From: Dichotomocladium elegans
Lineage: Eukaryota > Mucoromycota > Mucoromycetes > Mucorales > Lichtheimiaceae
DNA: 64,000 nt
Reading direction: 5' to 3'
Assembly: GCA_025716815.1 (NCBI GenBank)
Contig: JAIXMN010000009.1
Span: 496,001-560,000 of the forward strand
Position numbers and translations under genes: made by a program. Below are positions 1-10,975 of this stretch, piece after piece. The notes beneath the pieces are model-generated. The model saw only the letters and a program-made list of their open reading frames with translations, searched no databases and was not told the origin of the DNA. Position 1 is the stretch's first letter. The number at the start of each line of letters is the position of its first letter.

Positions 1-205
1 GCGCCATGGGCTTGGACTCTTTGAAGGTTCCCTGGACTACGCTCGACTTCAGATCCTCGCAGAGCGTCCGTAGGAACGTTGTCTTGCCTGCACCGGTCTG
101 TCCAACAAGCATCACGTTAAGATTAGGGATTGGGTCTTTTCGTCTACGTTGGTAGTTGTTTCTGCTGCTGCCCATGAGATGATCTGTAAGGGTATTGTAC
201 ACCAT
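1..205 (-). CDS. Septin-like P-loop GTPase, N-terminal part (runs off left edge)
   Basis: Minus-strand reading frame entering from the left edge, so only the first 60-70 residues are present. It contains a clear Walker A/G1 loop, GQTGAGKT, preceded by a hydrophobic strand (NVMLV) and followed by TFLRTLCEDLKS. This layout fits the start of a septin-type G domain, whose members form filaments at the cell cortex. Canonical septins usually read GxSGxGKST here, so this would be a divergent septin-like protein. In-frame ATGs lie at 205 and 175; the frame stays open up to about 290, where an in-frame TAG follows a possible AG acceptor, so an upstream exon may exist. It lies less than 300 bp downstream of the CstF64 gene on the same strand. 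Another P-loop GTPase family cannot be excluded. Confidence 0.55.
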   Translation of the reverse strand, partial: MVYNTLTDHLMGSSRNNYQRRRKDPIPNLNVMLVGQTGAGKTTFLRTLCEDLKSSVVQGTFKESKPMA

Positions 206-406
206 GCTACCCCTCGGCGTTTTGGACGTCTGGAAGAAAGAGTTTCTTCCGAGCAGACAGGTATGACCATCTTTCTATTTAGGATGGCAAAGACCGAGCA
301 GGATTTTAATGGCTTATACACACACCCCTTTGTGGTCAAAGTCGGAATAAACTGTGAGCAGACCAAATTACGATCTTGACAAGAAGTAAAAGACATGGAA
401 TCATAT

Positions 407-412
407 TTTATT
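407..412 (-). terminator. Probable polyadenylation signal of the CstF64 gene
   Basis: The hexamer AATAAA on the minus strand begins 50 nt after the CstF64 stop codon. Position and sequence fit a cleavage/polyadenylation signal. It also marks the narrow interval before the next minus-strand gene. Confidence 0.5.
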
Positions 413-462
413 TATGACATTGCAATAAAGGCGCCGACCGCTGCAGGAGAAACTTTCCTGCG

Positions 463-1349
463 TTATTGAGGCTGGGACATAACAAGCTGCGCTTTCTGCA
501 ATGGAATTAATTTCGAGTCTTCCGATCGTTTGTTTGTGTGTCTTACCAATTGTCGGATCTGATCGCGGTGCTCAGGTGCGAGTGCATTGATTTGCTCGTC
601 GGTGAGCTGCATCACTTGCATCAGCAGTGCTTTTTGCTGTTCTTTAACATCTACTGTATTGCCGGAATAATAGTAAAAGAGTGAGTTTGACGCTGTTCAG
701 TCGCCATAAGTAAAATACCTCCGGGGTCAACAGCCATGGGCTGCTGTTGTGGTAATTGGGGTTGTGGTGGTGGTGCCATGTGTGATAGTGGTTGATGCAG
801 CTGTTGCTGCTGAGGCTGTTGTTGAAGAGGAGATTGCATATGAGAAAGTGGCACCTGAGGCGCCATCATGGGTGGAGGTGCCTGCTGTTGTTGCTGCTGC
901 TGCTGCGGCATCATGGGAACGATAGGTTGCTGAGGAACTGAGGCAGAAGCCATAGGTGCGGCCTGTACTGGAGGTGCGGCCCGGGACACCGAAGGGTTGC
1001 TCATGATACGCTTATGGAATTTTATCAGTCCCTTTCGAACGTGTGCCTAAAATTGCTGCTTTACTCACTGTGATAATATTCGGATCGACAATGTTCATCA
1101 TGACCATGGCCTGGAATAACGCATACGCCACCTGAGGACTGCTGTTCAGAAACTCGCGTGTGAAGTGAGGCCGCTCATACGACATTTGCTGTAGATAGAA
1201 TTTAAAATATATTAAGCTCACCATACTGATTCGAATGATGCTCCCATTTACCTTCATATGGGTCATGAGCGTAAAAAGGTCTTGGGAAGACATTGAAGCC
1301 AATACTTTAGAGATCTCATCCACTGACGAGCCTTGTTTGTTCATGACAG

Positions 1350-1381
<32 letters not shown>

Positions 1382-2147
1382 ATTTGCTGCTGCATGGGTG
1401 GACCACCCATGGGTGGAAGACCCATCGGGTGTTGTAGCTGATGTGGTTGCTGCATTGGAGGTGGAGGCGGCGCTTGCTGCTGTTGACCTCGAGGCTATAT
1501 CATAAATACCAACGTTCTGATGAATATCCTTTCTTCCTCCACCCCCCTTTTCTCTACTGAGCCAATGGTAAAGCCTGTTTCACGTACGTTGTGTTGCTTG
1601 TGCTGCCGCTGACTCTCAACATGAGGATCCATTGCTGCATAATCGACACGAAGTTGTCGTCCTCCAACATCGTAATCATTCAAATTACGTACTGCACTCG
1701 CCGCTGTTTCGGCATCTGTTTTAGAAGAGAAGAAATTCGCGTATCAATGACAGGCATCATAGAGCGCATGTACGAAAAAATAACGGACCGTAGTAATCAC
1801 AAAAGCCATATCCTTTGGGTCGTTTCGATTCGCGATCAAATAGCAAACTGAACCAAGCCAAAAAGAAAAGAGAAAAGATTACATGGTATTCGATTATATA
1901 AACTGAACTTGGAGAAGAGAAACAAACACACTACCGAAAAGAGGCCACAGGACCAACTTCCTTAAAAATGTCAATCAACTGCTCTTCCGTCATTTCGAAC
2001 GGTATATTGCCAACTAATCCCAATAGGGAATGAAGGAGTAAAGAAAAGCAACGTTGTAGTTTTGGTCGCATTATAGTGAACACTACAGCCTATGGAATCT
2101 TGAGCATTACCGAAAACCACACGCGATCCCCTTGATGCTTGGCTCAT
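463..2147 (-). CDS. Cleavage stimulation factor subunit 2 (CstF64 / Rna15 homologue)
   Basis: RNA-binding subunit of the nuclear mRNA cleavage/polyadenylation complex. It binds GU/U-rich downstream elements and bridges to CstF77. Nine exons (2147-2111, 2013-1935, 1847-1789, 1715-1588, 1479-1252, 1188-1069, 1010-719, 653-547, 495-463) give about 360 residues. An N-terminal RRM has RNP2 VFVGNIPF and RNP1 KGYGFCDY, ending in LRVDYA. A hinge follows (EISKVLASMSSQDLFTLM...FLNSSPQVAYALFQAM...NIVDP), then Pro/Gln-rich low complexity with CAG runs, then the three-helix C-terminal domain (LLMQVMQLTDEQINALAPEHR). Exon phases agree throughout. The 63-nt intron at 1251-1189 is a multiple of three with no stop, so its retention would insert 21 residues in the hinge. 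The start of exon 5 (1479) is the least certain junction. Domain order and spacing match the family, so the identification is firm. Confidence 0.93.
1352..1380. repeat. CTG/CAG trinucleotide repeat encoding poly-Gln
   Basis: About nine to ten uninterrupted CTG units on the plus strand read as CAG (Gln) in CstF64. A second, less regular Gln-rich stretch lies at about 745-905. The opposite strand gives a spurious poly-Cys frame. Confidence 0.9.
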
Positions 2148-2809
2148 TTTTGGTTGTAAAAGTGAATGAATAAAAAGAGACCGGAAAAAGACAACCGTCA
2201 CCGAATTGCTCAAGTCATATGTGTGTGAGTGTGGAGTGTTGAGCTAACATCTATACTCCGACTAGGTTCTCTGTTGTTGCTTAAGCAAATCAAAGGGCTC
2301 CTATCCCCTCAGCTAGGTTTTGCAGGCAAGACACGAATGCCATGCACAAATAGGAGAGAATCTTCCATCTTATCGTCATCCCGCAAATAGATTACGCAGC
2401 GTGTCATGCAAGAATGGACTACTTCTCCCAAGCGCACATACACACACAATCCACTGTCACAGAAGCGTCAAACACTTCAACATTTCTTAGAGTGCTATGG
2501 TTTGGTTGGTGTGTTTCTGCGAATTTCATTTGGAGGCAAGGGCGCACAGTCCCTACATTAGCTATCATGATGCAGCGTCGTGTCAAGCAACTCCTTTAAT
2601 AGCTCTAAGGCAGGTTATTCTCACCGCAGTATCCCCATGGTCCGTCGAGAGAACTGTTCCGACAGAAATTGCAAGTCACCTCGAGCGGGGGAAACCTGTC
2701 AGTCTTGGCGAAAACACTACAATAATCCGACTGTGCTCCGCCCTACCTTTGCTTTCACCTGCTGCTTTGCGCCTCCCCCGCACACACACACACACTCACA
2801 CATACCCTA
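2148..2809. promoter_or_regulatory. Divergent intergenic region between CstF64 and mL61
   Basis: The 660 bp separate two divergent start codons, so this should hold both promoters. A CA-repeat (about 2780-2800) lies just upstream of the mL61 ATG. No TATA-like element or operator could be assigned with confidence. Short open frames here overlap one another and show no recognisable protein. Confidence 0.4.
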
Positions 2810-3233
2810 ATGTCCCTGCGATCCTTAAAATCCGCTCGCGAAATCGTTGCCAAGCTTCAGTCTGGCCCAGGCGCTCAGAAATTGTCGCCTCAGGTCTCCA
2901 AGGTTTCACTCACCTATGCATTCAAAGGGAAGACCGAATGTGCCGGTGCAAAGTAATTGATTTTTTTTTTGTTTAATTATGGTTCATTTACTAAAGACTT
3001 TTGTTTCTCCTCCACCTCCTGTCGCATTGACATGCAGGCACTTTTTGAATGAAAACTTGCCTCGCATGAAGTACAATAACCCGCATGTGGAATTTGAAGT
3101 GGTCCAGTCAGCCGATCCTGCCACGAAGCCCGTTGTCACCGTTCACTTTGGCGAGCGTGGTGCGAAATCCTTTGCCGTTCCCAACATGCACACTGATGCC
3201 ATTTGCGACAAGGTGTTCCAAGCTGCACCCTAA
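2810..3233 (+). CDS. Mitochondrial large-subunit ribosomal protein mL61 (Mrp49-like)
   Basis: Two exons (2810-2952, 3038-3233), joined in phase 2, give a 112-residue basic protein. The N-terminal half (AREIVAKLQSGPGAQKL) and the centre (AKHFLNENLPRMKYNNPHVEF) match the L51/S25/CI-B8 thioredoxin-like fold as found in fungal mL61/Mrp49, a structural protein of the mitochondrial 54S subunit. Complex I subunit NDUFA2 shares the fold, but the NLPRxKYNNPxVEFEVV sequence and the leading GPGA segment favour mL61. The first ATG of the frame is used, and it lies just after a CA-repeat. The gene ends 85 bp from the convergent Get2 gene, so the 3' UTRs probably overlap. Confidence 0.82.
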
Positions 3234-3318
3234 CGGGCTTGGCTCTCTGTTTATAATGTATTTGTGTTACTTTTTTCTTTCTTTCTTCGCCTCTTTCCCC
3301 TAGCATATCTTCGCGCCT

Positions 3319-4582
3319 TTAGACCATTACAGCCGAGACGATCTCCGCAAGCCCAATAATAAACACCAGCACAAAAATATCCTTGACTAAACATGAAAGG
3401 ATGATCCAGTAGCGCATTAACACGTTCAAAACGTTTCCAATCTGCGGCGGTAAATATTGCATGATTGCCGCCAGGATGAGCGAACTACTCGCCGTGTTAC
3501 CCTAAAGGTCGACGTGTCAGTCTCGAATCTCCCTCTTCCTATCCACTCCTTGCTTCATTCATAAAATACCTTTTGATATACCATCCGCCCCGACTGCAGC
3601 AACAGTTCGACTGTGACAAAATACCAGAACAAGGGCTAGCATGCATACGTCACTCTTTAGTTCACTATCATCCAACCTCTTTCCAAGATCCACATTTACT
3701 TACAAATCGCACCGCAGGAAAATCCGAATGGTCCGAAAACAGCAAACTCGCGAACCGTTCCTTGCCGCCCGTGCACCATTCTGTGTAAACCGCGTATATA
3801 CCAAGCCAGAGCATACTCACAAAGTGTAGCAGGTCCCAGTATTTTTCTGTGTTTTCCTGTTCTGGCAAGTTCTCCTGTTGCTGCTGTTGCTGTAACGAGG
3901 CTAAAAAGGCGGGATTAAAAGGAAGTTGACCGCCAAAGAGGTCGTTCAGGTTTGGCAAAGACTGTTGCTCGGCGCTATTGCTGCCATTGTTGTTATTACT
4001 ACTGCTGCTACCTCCGGAAAGCAGTGCTTCTAGAGACATTGGGAGAGGTGATCCACTGGTTGGAGGGTAGTGATGGTGCATGAACGACGAGGACGAGGAT
4101 GAGGACACGGATGCCTCAAGAATGGGTGCCGGCGGAGTCGTAGCGAGAAATGGGAGTTGTGGTGCGCCGGCTGCATCGTTTGGATCCGTTGCTGAGGTAG
4201 CGGCTGTAGCAGATGCGCTATGGTCAACAGACGAGAGCCGTTTTCGAGAACGCAACGTCTCTGTCGACGTACTCGCGGCCATAAAAACCGCTGGAGAGGG
4301 TGACGGCGAACGCCGATCTGAGCGGGCTAATGATGAGGTCGAGGTTGAAGGAGACGGAGTTGGGGAGACTCGATTGGCTTCAAGGTTTTATCTTGGATTA
4401 GCGCACGTTTTCACTTGGTTTCGCGCGTTTGTGTGTGTGTATAGAGCCTAATTGCTCAAAAGCAACTTACGAAACGCAGTCCCTGTGATTCGGCTCAGAC
4501 GGTTTTCTGCAGAGGCTAAGATTCTTTGCTTGCGCTTCTCACGTCGTCGTTCAAGCTTTTCCTGTTCTGTGAGCTCGGGCAT
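3319..4582 (-). CDS. GET complex subunit Get2-like (tail-anchored protein receptor)
   Basis: ER-membrane receptor subunit that recruits the Get3-tail-anchored client complex through a charged N-terminal helix. Four exons (4582-4471, 4377-3704, 3635-3570, 3501-3319) give about 344 residues. The N-terminus (LERRREKRKQRILASAENRL then SRITG) has the basic RERR-like motif Get2 uses to bind Get3. A long Ser/Asn/Gln-rich linker follows (residues about 40-190), then three hydrophobic segments: YWDLLHFVSMLWLGIYAVY, the WYFVTVELLL segment, and a C-terminal stretch ending FVLVFIIGLAEIVSAVMV. The basic motif, long linker and three TM helices match fungal Get2. Exon 2 could alternatively start at a second AG nearby with the same phase. 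Sequence identity in this family is low, so the call rests on architecture. Confidence 0.78.
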
Positions 4583-5204
4583 GGATTGTGTTATTACGTG
4601 ATTAAATTAAGGAAGACGTGGGCGAACGGCTTGGTTCAACTGACCCCCACACTCCCGGGTACCCAAGAGTACTTGCGGGCTTTCAAAAATACAGCTGATG
4701 GTGAAGGGGGGGGGAAGAGACGGAAGGATGCAAACAGTAGCTCACGTGAAAAGAGCAGCCACCCCCACAAAGCGTATGTTACGGATAACGTCGAGCCAAA
4801 GCATGAAGTTCATTTGCTCAAATTAAGGTTAAGCACATGGAAAGGTCAAAACCTCGAATGATCTTGACAATTCTCCCAAAATCAAAGTGGCACGCCACCC
4901 GATCAAAATCGGATACGCCATGAAAACTTTGCGCAAGGCAACAAACTAAATGCCGGAAGCGCTCCTCTAGTCCCATTGATTCTTTTCCTTCCATAATACA
5001 CGTCCATCCTTCCGAAACGAATAATCACTTTCTTCTTCACCAAGTCGGGTAGCGACTCATTAATAGTGAATCCCTTTGTTCCCATGCATATTCCCTAGCG
5101 AAAGAAGAGAGGCATTATGATGAAAGATTCAAGTTCTATGCGCAGTTACACAACTCACGCTGACGGAGCCACTGTCTGGTTTTTTTTATGTAAGCTGATG
5201 TTTG
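4583..5204. other. Gene-free stretch upstream of Get2
   Basis: Presumably contains the Get2 promoter at its left end. Short frames on both strands (for example minus 4903-5085) resemble nothing I recognise. A G-run lies at about 4704-4713. No RNA gene was seen. Confidence 0.4.
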
Positions 5205-5621
5205 TGTTCATCAGCTGCTGTAAAACAGCTAGGACTACATGTCCATTCGGCACAGCGTGGGCGTTCCAGTATTTCTAAGAACAAGGGATCGTGCCTATGT
5301 ATTCTAATGAAAGACGGCTCAAGCGCTTTGAGGGACTGGAAGCGTCAAGACGACAATCTATCGATTTACGGAAAGTCAACATAACCTGCCATTGAAAAGC
5401 GCAATTCCAGCTTGCAGTCAGGAACATGTCTGACATTGACTTGCAGTTTCCTTGACGAGTTTGGCTTCCATATTAAAATGAGATGCAGCATGCCACGGTC
5501 CAAGAAAGGTAATTTGACAGTAGTTACAGTACCAAAGGTAAGAGCAAAGACAGCGTCAATTTGTGCAATCAATCTCTGCATCAGGCATCCATCAACACAG
5601 CTCAAGGCACCCGCAGTCTAG
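5205..5621 (+). mobile_element. Decayed DDE transposase fragment (HTH block plus first catalytic Asp block)
   Basis: Two plus-strand blocks in broken frames look like a Tc1/mariner-type transposase. At about 5211-5260 the translation reads AAVKQLGLHVHSAQR, an HTH DNA-binding motif. At about 5448-5545 it reads FLDEFGFHIKMRCSM and later SKKGNLTVVTVPKVRAKT, which matches the FxDExxFxIxxxR...KKG...VxxRAKT region around the first catalytic Asp. Stops and frameshifts lie between the blocks, and no complete DDE triad remains, so the copy is dead. The HTH block is nearly identical in sequence to one at about 41.5-41.65 kb, indicating the same element family. No terminal inverted repeats were identified by eye. 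Confidence 0.7.
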
Positions 5622-6446
5622 AAAAGAAAGAAGCAGGCAGAGCGACTGTAGCCGAATATTAGCTCAGCTTCCTTAAGGCTAAAATAGACGGGATGGATAA
5701 GTACGAAGATAGATTTGAACATTGCATATTCAGTAATGTAATATAATCTCTCTTTTTTCTTCCTACTGATACGACAAATTGATACAATTTTATGCGACCT
5801 TTTTTTTTTGTATTTCGTACAACATTGTTTTACCTCGATACGAGATTTGAAGCAGCAAGCATACGGGAAGTGAATGATAGAGAAAAGGATCAGATAAAGT
5901 TGCACCCATTATCACATGGCCGATGACTATGGTCACTGGGATTGAAGATATGACGCTGCTCAAGTACTGCGCTAGTCTGTAAACACCCCCAACGTGCATG
6001 CTGCAGACAATATCAAGACAGTCTTTCTCTCGCTTGTCTCTTCTAGTTGCGGAGGGGAGAATAACATTCAGTTACCCAAACTAAGCTATTATCCCTCACA
6101 AACTCACCCAAAAGAGACAAATGGGCCGTGTATAGATACCAGAGTCATTGGCCTCTTTGCCACAGAAAAGGGACAAAAAGAAGAAAAAGGGACGCCCATT
6201 ATGCGTTGAATGTGCATTGTTTACGGTTGATTTTTTTTTTTCGTAACCGTTGCCGGAAAAGGAAAGTTTCAATCCTACAAAAAAAGCAAGTGCACACATT
6301 TAAAGAATCCCAAATACCCACTCTCTCTCTTCTCTTTTTTCTCGCGCGAACTCGATACGCCCGCCTACACTCATATTCACACAAAAGGAAAAAAGCTATA
6401 TTTTTCAATCACAAATACCCTTCCATTTGATCTTTTTCCATTCGAC
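5622..6446. other. Gene-free stretch upstream of the RasGEF gene
   Basis: AT-rich with several poly-A/poly-T tracts (for example about 6230-6240). A minus-strand frame at about 5790-5999 contains a hydrophobic run but no recognisable family. The right end should carry the promoter of the RasGEF gene starting at 6447. Confidence 0.35.
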
Positions 6447-9100
6447 ATGGAAAATGTGCAGTCCTCGCTTTTGTCTGCCGAGCAATTATCAGAAAAAGGA
6501 CTAGTTAAGGTAAGCAATACACGATTGTTATCTGGACATGGCCGTGTTGTTCACCTGGTGGCCTGTTCAAGTTGGCATGGTCATCACTTTACAATAACAC
6601 CTCATGGACGAATTTCCCCGGTTAGGATGCCTACATGGCGTACCTCGCGATCGCCGAAGAGGCGTTGAAGACCTTTTATGACATTAAATTTGTATCTTCG
6701 GGTAAGTTGGAAAGGCGTGGGCAAAGTGCGATAAGGGCAAGGAAACCCGCTGGTTTCATAAGACGGATAGTAGAACTGAATTTGCGGAATATTCTATTCT
6801 ACTTTACTTGCTAGCCATTGTGTCCCAACCGAAACAGTATTCTGCATTCATCTCCGCCATGCGTACCTGCCTGACGCATATCGAACACATCATAGAAACC
6901 CATTCACCCACTATTGTCACCACGGCTCCGACTGAGCAACCATCATCACCGCGCGCCGCAACCTTCAGCAAGATGCCTCCACCACCGTTGCCGCCGAAAC
7001 CACCAAGAATACAACAGAAACCCACCATTCCACCGAAACCATCCCGTCCAGCACCCTCACGCCCTTCATCACCACCCAATACACCCTTAACGGGTAGGCC
7101 CCCTTTGGAAATAACAATTTGGATTGTCTGGTATGGCTGACATGATCCTTCTATTAGATACCCCGAGTAGCAAGGTGGATACTGGTCATCAGCTCCAGGT
7201 ACCTATGCTGCAGTCACCCCATACCAAGCGTCATACATTAACGGATAACCAGCATGATCATAATCCAACGGCAGTACCGCCATCCGAGTCGGCTATAGAA
7301 CGGCCTGTGACGGTGCCACATCAACCTGCACGTCCCGTGGTTGTGATCCGACCGACCAAGTCCGAGTTCCAGGAGTCTAGTACCATGTTAGACGATACAC
7401 ATATAGGAATGATCGAGCATGGGGCAATCGACCCGACTCATCTTGCACCGGCGCAAATGAATGCCGGCGATAGTCTGAGCCCGATGACAGCGGCGGGCCA
7501 TGTGCCATTCATCCCAACTCCGCCGTTATTAGCAGCGTATCGACAGCAGCAGGCTCAGCTAGATGCGCTCGACGCAACGTTGAAGGAGTACAAGATCCAA
7601 AAGCAGGAGCTCCTGACGAAGACTGCGGGCGATGTTGAGGAGTATGAGCTTGACCAAGCTATCCTGCAGTACACCAAACAGGCGTCTGAGGTGCGCCAAT
7701 CGTTAAATCGTGTTCGAACGCTCTATATGAACGCAGCAACGATTCCAACCGTACTTCAGTTTCCAGCGCATCTGATTGCTTACCAGGCCACGCTGATCGA
7801 GTCTGCCATCTTTTGTGCTATTCCACCCAAGGCGCTCCTCGAACACTCTGCAAAGAACCCTCACGCACGGATCGTAGCTTCCACTGATTTTTTCAACTAC
7901 ATCACTCGTATTATTGAACATTCGATTCTTCTACCCCAGGAGGCGTCGCAACGTGCACAGCACATAAACCACTGGGCGAAGGTGGCAAGCAAGTGCCTCG
8001 AGTTGAACAACTACCAGACACTCAAAGCGATTGTGTCCGCGTTAGGGACCCCTCCTGTGCAGCGTCTGCGGCGCACGTGGGCCTATGTGCCGAAGAAGAG
8101 CATGGCCCGCCTGGATTCACTGAATGAACTGATGAGTGAGTCGGACAATTATGGCAAGTATCGGGAGCACATGGGCATGGTGAAGGCGGACACGGTGAGC
8201 ATTGATGGCGTTGGAAAAAGTGCCGCTGCCGTCCGCGCCGACCACTACAGCAAGCCTACGGTACCGTTCCTGGGCACATTCATCCACGACATCACGTATC
8301 TCGTCGCGGCCGCCAAGCAGGCCGGCATTCCACCTACTCAAGACCCACGGGTGCTTGAGACATTGCAGACGATGGAGAGGTTCGCCCAAGGCCCCAAGTA
8401 CTCCCTCCGGCCGCCAAGCTGGTTTGTGAAGACCACGTCGTCGAGACATCACTTTGGTCTGTCGAGTGCGCTGCAGAAGGGAGCATCGCGTTTCAGCGGC
8501 AGCGTGTTCGGGTTCAGCGAAAGGGGTTCTTCGGATGACAATGAGACTGTGCGTGATAGTCTGATCGAAGAAGACACTCTGGATGAACAGCAGCAGATGA
8601 TCACTCAGTATCTGCTCATGCGATCCTGGGTCAATCAAAGCACGGTTGATGAATTGAGTATGCTCCGGGAGCCCCCACGGCAGCAGCTACAACAGGGCTC
8701 GCCAGGTGCACGGTCAAGCACACCATCTTACCACCACCATCGTTCAACAACAGGCAGCACACACAATTCAAACTCGGTGATCAGCAACACGAGCAGTTCT
8801 CTCATGCGGTTCAGTACAGGTAGCGTGTCGCTCAGTAACGGTGCAGGCGACAGCCGAGGGACTAGTATGGAAGAGGTCAATAGCAGTAGCGGATACAATA
8901 GCAGCTACGAAGGCGATGCTGGCGGAAAACAGCATCAGCAAGGAGGATTCTGGCCATTTCGACGAAGCAGCGAACGTTCTAGTAGCGAAACCAAGTCACT
9001 TCCTCCAGAGAGTGTGTTAACGCATACGACGGCATCCGTGCAGAACCAAGCGCCCCATATTCCGCCTCGCCCTCCGCCGCGAAGGGTGAATGAAGACTAG
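6447..9100 (+). CDS. Ras-family guanine nucleotide exchange factor with N-terminal MIT-like helical region
   Basis: Predicted RasGEF that would promote GDP release from a Ras-like GTPase. Four exons (6447-6509, 6626-6701, 6815-7093, 7158-9100) give about 786 residues. Residues 1-80 are helical (DAYMAYLAIAEEALKTFYDI...FISAMRTCLTHIEHI) and resemble an MIT domain. A Pro-rich PPPPLPPKPPR...PPKPSRP segment follows. The CDC25-homology region spans about residues 265-565: FPAHLIAYQATLIESAIF, HWAKVASKCLELNNYQTLKA, RLRRTWAYVPKK, then VPFLGTFIHDITYL. The C-terminus is Ser/Gln-rich and ends in another Pro-rich PPRPPPRR motif. An AATAAA lies at 9387-9392. The catalytic helical-hairpin region is present. 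The particular Ras target is not inferable from sequence. Confidence 0.88.
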
Positions 9101-9554
9101 TATAGGGTAACTTTTTGTGCATCAACAGCAGCAGCAGCGGTGGCAGCGGCTGTCAATAGCTGCTCCACCAACGTCGCAGGTCGACACTCCAAAAAAAATC
9201 TTCCTCTCGTTCCGCACTTCCTCTCTTTCCCTCTCTGCCCCCACCCCAACTCACAACGCTTTTTTTCTTCGTCGTCTTTTTGGCATTTTATCTCGCAACA
9301 CGCATATATACACATGTATTATGTGTTGTAAATTCAGGCTGCATTGCTGTCGCTGTTCTTTTTCCAATGTTTCTTGTATCATATAAAATAAAATATACAA
9401 CATGTTTATTATGCGACCAATGGAAGCGCGCAGACCAAAAAGGGTATGAGTATGTGTCATGCGACTCCACCTCCGCTTTTTTTTTTTAGACAGCGACATA
9501 TACTCTCTCTCTCTCTTCCCCCCTTCTTTCCTTTTCTTTTTCTATCACGGGCAT
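9101..9554. other. Intergenic, RasGEF 3' UTR and Hsv2 promoter
   Basis: Pyrimidine-rich with a CAG-rich start and CT-runs at about 9500-9540. It holds an AATAAA at 9387-9392 that could serve the upstream gene. No further gene was seen. Confidence 0.45.
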
Positions 9555-10975
9555 ATGAACCTCACACGAACGTCTTCAAACTCAAGCCATGCGCCAGGCT
9601 TCCTCTATGCAGGCTTCAACCAAGATTATGGATGTTTTGTTATAGGACTTGACACCGGCTTTCGAGTGTACAACTGCGATCCGCTCATCGAACAAGCCCG
9701 TTCGGGTAATGGGGAGAATCATTTGCAGAAAACAGGAAAACCCCATGGGTGATCTAAACAACCCTGATATGCAATTAGAATCAGCCGAAGGTGGGTTTGG
9801 AGTTGTTGAAATGTTGTATCGGACAAACTATCTTGCGCTTGTTGGCGGTGGCAAAAACCCAAGGTACCCGCCCAACAAGGTGATCATTTATGACAGTCTC
9901 AGGGGCAAGCCCATCATAGAGCTTGAATACAAGAGCGAGGTGAAGAATGTAAAGTTACGGCGAGATAGGTGTGTGTGTGTGTGTGTGAAGAGAGATAGAG
10001 TGAAAGAGGTGTGTGCATGTGTGTTTCTGGGGAAGGGAAAGAAAGGGCAACCATAAGACTCATGGATGATATGGGTGCAGATTGACGGTGGTCCTGGCAA
10101 CGAAGGTATTTGTCTACCTCTTTGGAGCTGCGCCAAAGCTCCTATACACATTCGAGACATACGAGAACGACCAAGGGCTTGCGTCAGTGTCGTCCGAGAC
10201 GACGCACGGGATGTTGGCAGTGCCTGGGCGGCAAAAGGGCCACGTCCAGATCGTTGACCTAGATTCTCTGGGGTACACGACTCAGCGCGCAAACGAAACC
10301 ATGCCAAATGCAAATGTGTCGATCGTTGCTGCTCATTCGGGCCACTTGAGCTGCCTCATGCTGAACCAGGATGGATCCAAATGCGCCACAGCGAGCGACA
10401 AGGGCACGCTTATTCGCGTCTTTAATACCACCACTGGAACGCTCCTCCACGAACTCCGGAGAGGCGTGGACCGCGCCGAGATCTACTCGCTATCCTTTAA
10501 CCATGACTCTACACGCCTCTGCGTCTCCTCCGACAAGGGTACAATCCATATCTTCAACCTTGACCCCAAGGTGGTTATCGATCAGAACAGGATGTTTCCC
10601 AGAGGGCCGACCTACGGTGAGGTTATCCAGCCCCCTTGTCCCTCTCCAAAAGATCACGGGTTCACCAACAGCGGTAACAGAGGCAGCTCTCTCAGTTTCA
10701 TGAAAGATCTGTTGCCAAAGTATTTCAGCAGCGAATGGAGCTTTGCCAATGCAAAGATCGTCAATGAAAGCAGGTGTATTGTGGCATTTGGCGAGGAGAA
10801 GAATACAATCATTGGTAAGAGCGTGTGAACGGTGATGTGCGAAGGTGGAGATGATTGATTATTCCACGGGTTAGCAATATGTGCCGATGGAAGCTGGTAC
10901 AAGTTTTGCTTTCATCCTCATAAAGGCGGTGAATGCACACGCGAATCGTTCGAAAGGTTCTTGAAGAGTGATTAA
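9555..10975 (+). CDS. PROPPIN WD40 protein, Hsv2 / WIPI3 (WDR45B) type
   Basis: Seven-bladed beta-propeller that binds PI3P and PI(3,5)P2 and acts in autophagy-related membrane expansion. Four exons (9555-9705, 9779-9968, 10081-10814, 10875-10975) with consistent phases give 391 residues. The start MNLTR and the motifs [44 protein letters not shown] and SAHSGHL-like and [12 protein letters not shown] blades closely parallel WDR45B. The hallmark lipid-binding motif appears as LRRG ([15 protein letters not shown]). The last exon completes blade 7 ([14 protein letters not shown]). Intron 2 begins within a (GT)n tract at 9969-9987. Choosing between Hsv2 and Atg18 rests on the WIPI3-like N-terminus and the short loops. 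Confidence 0.94.

Noticed and set aside
1235..1441. Poly-Cys open frame on the plus strand
   Set aside because: It is the antisense shadow of the CAG repeat in CstF64.
5366..5605. Minus-strand frame that at first looked like a hydrophobic spliced gene
   Set aside because: The opposite strand gives a clear transposase block (FLDEFGFHIK...VRAKT); the minus frame is its shadow.
8117..8638. Minus-strand frame of 173 residues
   Set aside because: Antisense to the RasGEF catalytic region.
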